A stretch of 27,310 bases of DNA from a virus: the IMG/VR virus record IMGVR_UViG_3300044825_002862, positions 1-27,310 of that record; one strand, 5' to 3'. Under the pieces are notes generated by a model, which was given only the letters and a program-made list of their open reading frames with translations, searched no databases and was not told the origin of the DNA. How positions within the stretch are numbered: the first letter of the stretch is position 1; every line of letters begins with the position of its first letter. Shown piece by piece: positions 22,141-27,310 of the stretch. A program made the position numbers and the translations under genes.

Positions 22141-22992
22141 TTAACTATGTTGTTTTTTAAATTCTTTAAAAATTTTACTAATACCTTGTTCAATTGATGT
22201 TTTTGGAATCCACCACTTCATAATAAAAGTATCTGCTTGATTTCTTTTATCAAGTTGAACTGAATCTTTTTCTGTAGAAGGTTGTACTTTTATATTGTAT
22301 TTTCCAATCAAATTAAATTGACCAGCAATGATATTAGCAATATCTTTAATCTTAGTATACTTAAAACTAGTGATATGAAGATTATCTTCCGAAGTAAATT
22401 CGGTGTAATGTTCCATCACAGTCTCAAGTGCTTCACAGCAGTCTTCAGCATAAAGAAAATCTCTCTCTTCTTCACCGTCAGTCATCATATCAATTACACC
22501 AGTTTCAAATCCTTTACGAATAAAGTCTGTGATAACATGTGCTTTTTCATAGTCATTTTCAATACCATATACATTCCAAAATTTTACAATCAAACCATTC
22601 AGTGATTTAGTATAAAGTTCTCCTACATTTTTTAAAACACCATAAGGAGAATAACTCATATTACTCATCTGAGATGAAGCAAATACAAATTGTTTATTGT
22701 ATTTTTGAAGAAGAGTAAAAGCATTTGCCATCAAACGGCAATTATTATTGATGAATTGGAATGTATGTTGATATTTTTTAAGATATCTTGATCCACCAAC
22801 ATCAAAAGCAAGAAAAAATACAAAATCAGAATCAGCAATTCTTTTTTCAAGAAGTGTATTAGGAATTAAGGTCATATCCTCTTCAGGATTGTTTACAAGA
22901 TCAAACTTATAAACATAATGTCCTTTTTCACTCAAATATTCAGTTAAATAGGCACCAATTTGCCCACTGGATCCAAGTACAGTAATTTTCAT
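22141..22992 (-). CDS. NAD-dependent epimerase/dehydratase (extended SDR)
   Basis: The 283-residue product starts MKITVLGSSGQIGAYLTEYL, the GxxGxxG NAD loop. It has FASSQMSNMSYSPYGVLK, with the serine region and the YxxxK pair, and GEEERDFLYAEDCCEALE, the RDF(L/I)YxxD motif of sugar-nucleotide SDRs. The substrate is not clear. It lies two bases after the GDP-mannose epimerase-like gene, so it may act on the same sugar line. Confidence 0.85.
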   Translation of the reverse strand: MKITVLGSSGQIGAYLTEYLSEKGHYVYKFDLVNNPEEDMTLIPNTLLEKRIADSDFVFFLAFDVGGSRYLKKYQHTFQFINNNCRLMANAFTLLQKYNKQFVFASSQMSNMSYSPYGVLKNVGELYTKSLNGLIVKFWNVYGIENDYEKAHVITDFIRKGFETGVIDMMTDGEEERDFLYAEDCCEALETVMEHYTEFTSEDNLHITSFKYTKIKDIANIIAGQFNLIGKYNIKVQPSTEKDSVQLDKRNQADTFIMKWWIPKTSIEQGISKIFKEFKKQHS

Positions 22993-22993
22993 A

Positions 22994-24067
22994 TTAAACG
23001 GAATGATAAAATGGTACGTAGTTTTCGTTTTCTATTTGCATATTAATCCAATTATAAGTTCTTGAAATACCTTCTTCAAGTGTCATTGAATAATCCCATT
23101 GTAGTTTCTCACGGATCAAATCGTTATTTGAATTACGACCACGAACTCCAAGAGGACCATCAACATGGTTTTTCGTAATAGTTTTTCCAGCAACTTTAGC
23201 GGCAAGATCAGCAAGATGATTAATTGTCACCATTTCTTCAGATCCAATGTTTACTGGTCCCATAAAATCGGATTGAACAAGACGGTATGTTGCTTCAATA
23301 CATTCATCAATATAGAGGAATGAACGTGTTTGTTCACCATCACCCCAAATTTCAATTTCACCACCTTCAGGAGGAAGTTCTGCCACTTTACGACACATCG
23401 CTGCTGGAGATTTTTCTTTTCCACCTCTCCAGGTTCCTTCAGGACCAAAAATGTTATGATAGCGAGCAACACGAACAGGAATGCCATAATTACGGTTATA
23501 AGCAAAATATAAACGTTCGCTGAAAAGTTTTTCCCATCCATATTCACTATCGGGTCCAGCAGGATAAGCATCATCTTCCTTTAACCCTGGATTTTCAGGA
23601 TCCATTTGAATATGCTCAGGGTAAGCACAAGCAGATGAAGAAAAGAATACAACTGTCTTATTAATTCCTGTTCTATCATTCAGATCTTTCATCGAACGAA
23701 GAACGTTTAAATTAATTGATGCTGAGTTGTTCATAACATCAGCGTCATGATCTCCAGTGAAAATATATCCAGCACCACCCATATCAGCAGCAAACTGATA
23801 AATTTCATCAAAAGGTTGAATATATTTTGATGGAACAAACTTATAAAAATTATTTCCGTATCCTCGGAATTGAACTACCTTTTCAACAAAAAGTTGATCT
23901 GTTAAATCTCCACGAATAAATTCATCTGCTTCAGTTTTAGAATGATCTGGATTTTTAAGATCTACTCCACGAACCCAATATCCTTCTTTTTTTAATCTTT
24001 TAACCATGTGACTTCCAATGAAACCACCAGCACCAAGTACAAGTGCTGTCTTTACATATTGTGTCAT
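22994..24067 (-). CDS. GDP-mannose 3,5-epimerase-like SDR protein
   Basis: The 357-residue product closely follows the plant GDP-mannose 3,5-epimerase plan: ALVLGAGGFIGSHM, QFAADMGGAGYIFTG, FFSSSACAYPEH, SEYGWEKLFSERL (YxxxK), ARYHNIFGPEGTWRGGKEK, WGDGEQTRSFLYIDEC and GPLGVRGRNSNNDLI. The plant enzyme makes GDP-L-galactose and GDP-L-gulose from GDP-mannose. Related bacterial proteins take part in other sugar pathways, so the exact product is open. A GDP-sugar product would fit the several GT11-type transferases here. The ATG at 24067 has only a weak ribosome site, and a 38-nt AT-rich gap precedes it. Confidence 0.9.
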   Translation of the reverse strand: MTQYVKTALVLGAGGFIGSHMVKRLKKEGYWVRGVDLKNPDHSKTEADEFIRGDLTDQLFVEKVVQFRGYGNNFYKFVPSKYIQPFDEIYQFAADMGGAGYIFTGDHDADVMNNSASINLNVLRSMKDLNDRTGINKTVVFFSSSACAYPEHIQMDPENPGLKEDDAYPAGPDSEYGWEKLFSERLYFAYNRNYGIPVRVARYHNIFGPEGTWRGGKEKSPAAMCRKVAELPPEGGEIEIWGDGEQTRSFLYIDECIEATYRLVQSDFMGPVNIGSEEMVTINHLADLAAKVAGKTITKNHVDGPLGVRGRNSNNDLIREKLQWDYSMTLEEGISRTYNWINMQIENENYVPFYHSV

Positions 24068-24105
24068 AAATGAATTAATAATCTTTTAGTATATATTATA
24101 CAATA

Positions 24106-25038
24106 TCAAACAACATTTTGCTTGTACCACTCATAAGTTTTTTGAATTCCATCACGAAGTTCAATTTTTGGATTCCAACCAAGTGATTTGATTTTATCAA
24201 TATTTAAAACTTTACGAAGAGTTCCGTTTGGTTTTGTAGTATCCCAATTTATATCACGATCATACCCAACAATATCAGAAATTATTTCAGCAAGTTGTTT
24301 GATTGTTATATCACTTCCCGACCCAATATTGATATGTTCGAAGTCATCATAGTTTTGCATACAAACATAACATGCCTCTGCTAGATCATCTGCATGTAAA
24401 AACTCACGCATCGCAGATCCATCTCCCCAAAGTTTAACTTCCGAAAGATCACTATGATTTACAGCAGCATGAAATTTTGCAATCAATGCAGGAAGAACAT
24501 GGGAAGTTTCTAAATCAAAATTATCATAAGGTCCGTAAAGATTGCATGGCATTAAACTAATTGCATTAAAACCATATTGTTCCCTATAAGATTGGCACAT
24601 TTTAATGCCTGCAATTTTTGCAATCGCATAAGCATCATTTGTTGGTTCAAGATGTCCAGAAAGAAGAGAAGATTCAACAATAGGAACCTCACAAAACTTA
24701 GGATAAATGCAAGAAGAACCAAGAAATAAAAGTTTTTTAATACCAAATTGATATGAAGTATCTATGATATTTGATTGAATCATCAAATTATCATAGATCA
24801 TTTCTGCTTTATAGTTTTTATTACCAAGTATTCCTCCAACCTTTGCAGCGGCAAGAAAAACATATTCAGGTTCTAAAGAAGAAAAGTATCTTTGAACTTC
24901 ATCTTGATTTGTAAAGTCTACATCCTGACGAGTTCCTTTAATAATACAAGTGTAACCTTTACTTTCAAGATTTCTGACAATTGCCGATCCAACCATTCCA
25001 TTGGCACCAGCAACTAAAACTTTAGATTCTTTGTTCAT
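24106..25038 (-). CDS. fcl: GDP-L-fucose synthase
   Basis: It converts GDP-4-keto-6-deoxy-mannose to GDP-L-fucose by 3,5-epimerisation and NADPH reduction. From the ATG at 25038 the product is 310 residues, the usual length. VLVAGANGMVGSAIVRNL is the nucleotide loop. FLAAAKVGGILGN, LFLGSSCIYPK, NDAYAIAKIAGIKM (YxxxK) and PCNLYGPYDNFD are classic GDP-fucose synthase stretches. The ATG is preferred over a TTG at 25068, which would overlap rmlB more. The partner GDP-mannose 4,6-dehydratase is not in this window and must come from elsewhere in the phage or from the host. It supplies the donor for the GT11 enzymes. Confidence 0.94.
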   Translation of the reverse strand: MNKESKVLVAGANGMVGSAIVRNLESKGYTCIIKGTRQDVDFTNQDEVQRYFSSLEPEYVFLAAAKVGGILGNKNYKAEMIYDNLMIQSNIIDTSYQFGIKKLLFLGSSCIYPKFCEVPIVESSLLSGHLEPTNDAYAIAKIAGIKMCQSYREQYGFNAISLMPCNLYGPYDNFDLETSHVLPALIAKFHAAVNHSDLSEVKLWGDGSAMREFLHADDLAEACYVCMQNYDDFEHINIGSGSDITIKQLAEIISDIVGYDRDINWDTTKPNGTLRKVLNIDKIKSLGWNPKIELRDGIQKTYEWYKQNVV

Positions 25039-25954
25039 TTTTTTGATACCATTCAATCGTTTTTTCAAGTCCCTTATCTATATCAAATCTAGGAGACCAT
25101 TTTAATTCATGTCGAATCTTAGTAATATCTGTAGAATAACGTCGATCATGTCCTGGTCTATCATCAATATATTCTATCATATTTTCTTTCATGTTCAAAC
25201 GATCAAGAATCATTCGGATTAAATCAATATTCTTGACTTCACATTCACCACCGATGTTGTATTTTTGACCTATTTTTCCACGATAAAAAACTTCCAAAAG
25301 TGCTTCACAATGATCTTGGACATATAACCAATCACGAATTTGTTTTCCATCACCATAAACTGGAACTTTTTTACCAGACATCAAATTTGTAATTGCCTTA
25401 GCAATCATTTTTTCAGTGTGCTGTCTTGGTCCATAGTTATTAGAACAATTGGTAACTATAACTGGAAGACCATAAGTATTGTGATATGCCATTACAAAAT
25501 GATCACTTGCGGCTTTTGATGCAGAATATGGATTTCTAGGAGAATAATTTGAAGTTTCAGTGAAATATCCTTCATCAACTGATCCATAAACTTCATCTGT
25601 AGAAATATGAACAAATTTTTCTATTTGATACTTTACTGCCAAATTTAATAGATTAACTGTTCCATTAATATTTGTAGTAATAAAACTTGAACAATCCTTA
25701 ATTGAATTATCTACATGACTTTCTGCTGCTAAATGAAAAATTGCTCTTGGTTTATGTTTCTTAAAAACAAATTCACAATTATGCTTGTCAGCAATATCAG
25801 TTACATATAACTTAACTTCCTTAGGAATATTATTTTTATTAGATGCATAAGTCAAGTTATCAATGCAAATAACTTCCTCATCTAAAGATGTAATTAAATG
25901 ATGTAGCAAATTACTACCAATAAATCCTGCACCGCCGGTAACTAAAATGGTCAT
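25022..25954 (-). CDS. rmlB: dTDP-glucose 4,6-dehydratase (RmlB type)
   Basis: It converts dTDP-glucose to dTDP-4-keto-6-deoxyglucose with bound NAD. From the ATG at 25954 the product is 310 residues. Diagnostic stretches are ILVTGGAGFIGSNLL, FHLAAESHVDNSI, HISTDEVYGSV, NPYSASKAASDHFV (YxxxK), YGDGKQIRDWLYVQDHC and DRPGHDRRYSTD. RmlA, RmlC and RmlD are absent from the window, so the product is probably not taken to dTDP-rhamnose by phage enzymes. It could instead feed the RfbH-type dehydrase, if that enzyme accepts dTDP- rather than CDP-sugars. It overlaps fcl by 17 nt. Confidence 0.93.
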   Translation of the reverse strand: MTILVTGGAGFIGSNLLHHLITSLDEEVICIDNLTYASNKNNIPKEVKLYVTDIADKHNCEFVFKKHKPRAIFHLAAESHVDNSIKDCSSFITTNINGTVNLLNLAVKYQIEKFVHISTDEVYGSVDEGYFTETSNYSPRNPYSASKAASDHFVMAYHNTYGLPVIVTNCSNNYGPRQHTEKMIAKAITNLMSGKKVPVYGDGKQIRDWLYVQDHCEALLEVFYRGKIGQKYNIGGECEVKNIDLIRMILDRLNMKENMIEYIDDRPGHDRRYSTDITKIRHELKWSPRFDIDKGLEKTIEWYQKNEQRI

Positions 25955-25956
25955 AA

Positions 25957-26454
25957 TCAATTATTCTTTATTGAATACTTTTCTAATAATTCTGGAGAGT
26001 ATTGCTGAATATCTTTAATATTTTTTTCTTCCCTTTTTACAGTTTCAAGGTCATAAACTCTATTCCTGAGTTCAGTAGTAGAGTATTGATGTCTCCTCTT
26101 GTGATAATAAATTTCTATACCATTATCAATACAATATTGCTTTCCAGTAACTTCAACATCCCTATATTCTTCACTTAAAAATCGAATGTGGAAAGTTTGA
26201 GTTTTGATTAGATTGAGAAGATCTGCCTCCGTATCATAAACAAGAATTTCATCAACATATTTACATCCCTGTATTTGTGCATATCTTTCGTAAATTGACT
26301 GAACTGGTTTATTTTTTAAACCAGGTCTATCTACAGTAGGATCAACTTGAAGTGCTACTTTTAAATAATCACACATTTCTTTTTCCATCTTAAGCATTGT
26401 AACATGCCCGGCATGAAAAAGATCAAAACAACTACAATTAAATCCTATTTTCAT
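25957..26454 (-). CDS. Cytidylyltransferase-like protein (TagD family)
   Basis: The 165-residue product has FNCSCFDLFHAGHVTML, with the HxGH nucleotidyl-transfer motif, and HQYSTTELRNRV near residues 125-135, matching the (I/Y)STT second motif of the glycerol-3-phosphate cytidylyltransferase fold. It would couple a phosphate ester to CTP or a similar nucleotide. Glycerol phosphate, ribitol phosphate and heptose phosphate are all possible substrates. It is the first gene after the cluster promoter and has a C-terminal extension of about 30 residues. The ATG at 26454 is used. Confidence 0.85.
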   Translation of the reverse strand: MKIGFNCSCFDLFHAGHVTMLKMEKEMCDYLKVALQVDPTVDRPGLKNKPVQSIYERYAQIQGCKYVDEILVYDTEADLLNLIKTQTFHIRFLSEEYRDVEVTGKQYCIDNGIEIYYHKRRHQYSTTELRNRVYDLETVKREEKNIKDIQQYSPELLEKYSIKNN

Positions 26455-26472
26455 ATGTATTTCTTTTTTATA

Positions 26473-26501
26473 ATTATACTAAAAAAGATGGGTTTATGCA
26501 A
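26473..26501 (-). promoter_or_regulatory. Sigma70-type promoter of the glycan cluster with -35 in a terminator loop
   Basis: TATAAT (26473-26478) is perfect, and TTGCAT (26496-26501, four of six matches) lies exactly 17 nt upstream, spanning the loop of the terminator at 26484-26510. It is 18 nt before the first gene of the cluster. No comparably good promoter was seen inside the following 18 kb. Confidence 0.7.
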
Positions 26502-26510
26502 CCCATCTTT
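26484..26510 (-). terminator. Terminator upstream of the glycan cluster
   Basis: An 11-bp perfect stem AAAGATGGGTT/AACCCATCTTT closes a 5-nt loop and is followed by TTT on the minus strand (six T in all). It touches the stop codon of the 40-residue frame at 26509-26511, ending the small-gene group to the right. Confidence 0.88.
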
Positions 26511-26631
26511 ATGTGCTCAGGCTCGCCACCAATTCTTTGACTGGAAATTGGAAACCAGGCGGGAGTATTCTCCATCCGCACCACTTGCTCTTTAAGGAAG
26601 CAAGAAACCTTGAAGGGTCATTTGACTCCAC
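26509..26631 (-). CDS. Possible 40-residue protein with a GTG start
   Basis: The frame is open from about 26687 to the TAA at 26509-26511, which meets the terminator exactly. The GTG at 26631 would give a compact protein with SNDPSRFLASLKSKWCGWR, PPGFQFPVKEL and ASLST. It is rich in tryptophan, proline and charged residues and looks more protein-like than the other two frames, but no good ribosome site precedes the GTG and no family is recognised. It overlaps no other supported gene. Confidence 0.45.
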   Translation of the reverse strand: MESNDPSRFLASLKSKWCGWRILPPGFQFPVKELVASLST

Positions 26632-26642
26632 CAGTATAAGTT

Positions 26643-26894
26643 TTACGTCATTCCAGGACTGTGATAAAGTTGCATTAACTTAGAAATCTCAGTGATTCCA
26701 AAAAATACACACAGGAATAATACATCCCATAATTTAAGTTTTATAGCAAATGGAACAGTGAGTAACCCACCAATACATTTGATAATCAAACCATTTTTAA
26801 AATCTCCCCATAGCATAGTTTGATAACCAACTATAAGAAGAATGTTTCCAAGATATCGCAAGATACCTTCTTTGGAGATAAAGGGGGTTTTCAT
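26643..26894 (-). CDS. Small membrane protein of unknown function
   Basis: The 83-residue product from the ATG at 26894 (a GTG lies one codon upstream) has a short polar head KTPFISKEGILRYLG followed by about three hydrophobic stretches (LLIVGYQTMLW, LIIKCIGGLLTVPFA, LFLCVFFGITEI), so two or three membrane helices. It ends HSPGMT at the repeated element described in the findings. No family is recognised. Confidence 0.6.
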   Translation of the reverse strand: MKTPFISKEGILRYLGNILLIVGYQTMLWGDFKNGLIIKCIGGLLTVPFAIKLKLWDVLFLCVFFGITEISKLMQLYHSPGMT

Positions 26895-26932
26895 CACCGA
26901 CCAGGGCTAGTTTTAAGTCATACCGAGACTAT

Positions 26933-27169
26933 TTAATCATTATCTCTCACGTAACAAGGAACTCCATCAGGGTCAATCCAACGAGCGTAGTCAATGTCTT
27001 CCATTGCTAGAGAACACTGCATACCATTATCAAAAAGATAAATGTCGTTCCAGCGTTTAGTATAATAATTTTGCTTTTGCATACGGTAATCAGGTTTACC
27101 GTTGATTTCAAGAATACCCGCTTCAACAAAGCGATATCCTTCACGTTCCATAAGAACTTTGGTTTTCAT
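26933..27169 (-). CDS. 78-residue protein of unknown function
   Basis: The soluble, charged product begins MKTKVLMEREGYRFVEAGIL and ends DYARWIDPDGVPCYVRDND. It is probably a small beta-rich domain, with no membrane segment and no recognised family. The ATG at 27169 is one base after the stop of the preceding 44-residue frame, which indicates coupling. Confidence 0.7.
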   Translation of the reverse strand: MKTKVLMEREGYRFVEAGILEINGKPDYRMQKQNYYTKRWNDIYLFDNGMQCSLAMEDIDYARWIDPDGVPCYVRDND

Positions 27170-27170
27170 A

Positions 27171-27305
27171 TCAATTCAAGTAGATATAATCTGGATGCTG
27201 TTCTTTAAACAAATTAACCTGTTCTTCGGTTTTAAAAAACTTACTAAGAACAGCATTTTGATGTTCTTTGAACTGATACTTTACTTCAATTAGTTTTTCC
27301 ATCAT
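27171..27305 (-). CDS. 44-residue protein, possibly partial at the window edge
   Basis: The frame runs from tandem ATG codons at 27305 and 27302 to a TGA one base before the next gene. The product starts MMEKLIEVKYQFKEHQNAVL and is helical and charged. The frame remains open to the window edge (27310), so the true start may lie outside. Function unknown. Confidence 0.55.
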   Translation of the reverse strand: MMEKLIEVKYQFKEHQNAVLSKFFKTEEQVNLFKEQHPDYIYLN

Positions 27306-27310
27306 GCAAC

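Noticed and set aside
24068-24105. A possible internal promoter (TATAAT and TATACT) upstream of the GDP-mannose epimerase-like gene
   Set aside because: The gap is only A/T-rich, and no -35-like sequence lies at suitable spacing.
26460-26570. A frame starting ATG near 26568 (MENTPAWFPISSQ) that runs through the terminator
   Set aside because: It would cross the 11-bp terminator and the -10 box of the cluster promoter, while another frame ends exactly at the terminator.
1-27310. tRNA genes, CRISPR arrays, insertion sequences or attachment sites
   Set aside because: No cloverleaf-like segment, regular repeat-spacer array, transposase or tRNA 3'-end fragment was recognised by eye on either strand; a dedicated tRNA scan was not possible.

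Overview
This window comes from a T4-like cyanomyovirus, that is, a phage of marine Synechococcus or Prochlorococcus. Every supported gene lies on the minus strand, so genes are read from high to low coordinates. The assignment rests on two photosystem II core genes (psbA, psbD), two high-light-inducible genes (hli), the pentose-phosphate genes talC and gnd, T4-type late promoters (NATAAATA), tightly overlapping reading frames and AT-rich DNA.

Layout from right to left. (1) 26509-27305: four small genes of unknown function, closed by a terminator whose loop carries the -35 box of the next promoter. (2) 8259-26454: about 18 kb of surface-glycan genes in one near-continuous run. Sugar-nucleotide genes come first (a TagD-like cytidylyltransferase, RmlB, GDP-L-fucose synthase, a GDP-mannose 3,5-epimerase-like protein, further SDR proteins and an RfbH-type iron-sulphur 3-dehydrase). 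They are mixed with at least ten glycosyltransferase-like genes (GT11, GT17, GT2, GT25, exostosin-like and DUF5672 types), a methyltransferase, and an unexpected trio of sugar-nucleotidyltransferase, HAD phosphatase and purine nucleoside phosphorylase. (3) 6484-8229: a redox and light-stress block with two hli genes, a frameshifted HNH endonuclease and a type II peroxiredoxin. (4) 2390-6424: the photosystem block. psbA is split by a 258-nt group I intron, followed by a GIY-YIG endonuclease, psbD and two possible tiny membrane proteins. (5) 1-2381: talC, a 68-residue protein, gnd and a LOG-family protein, which together point to pentose-phosphate flux and ribose supply.

How the parts fit. psbA, psbD, hli and the peroxiredoxin would maintain photosynthesis and limit photo-oxidative damage in the infected cell. 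talC and gnd would draw carbon through the pentose phosphate pathway for NADPH and ribose. The glycan cluster could decorate the virion or remodel the host surface; the sequence does not say which.

The most interesting signals are regulatory. Three terminator-like hairpins carry the -35 box of the next promoter in the loop, each with a 17-nt spacer to the -10 box. A 17-bp hairpin over the start of the HNH gene has a perfect late promoter in its loop, the arrangement known for T4 gene e and I-TevI, which blocks translation from early read-through RNA but not from late RNA. No tRNA, CRISPR array, insertion sequence or origin was seen. All comparisons with known families come from memory of motifs; no search was run.
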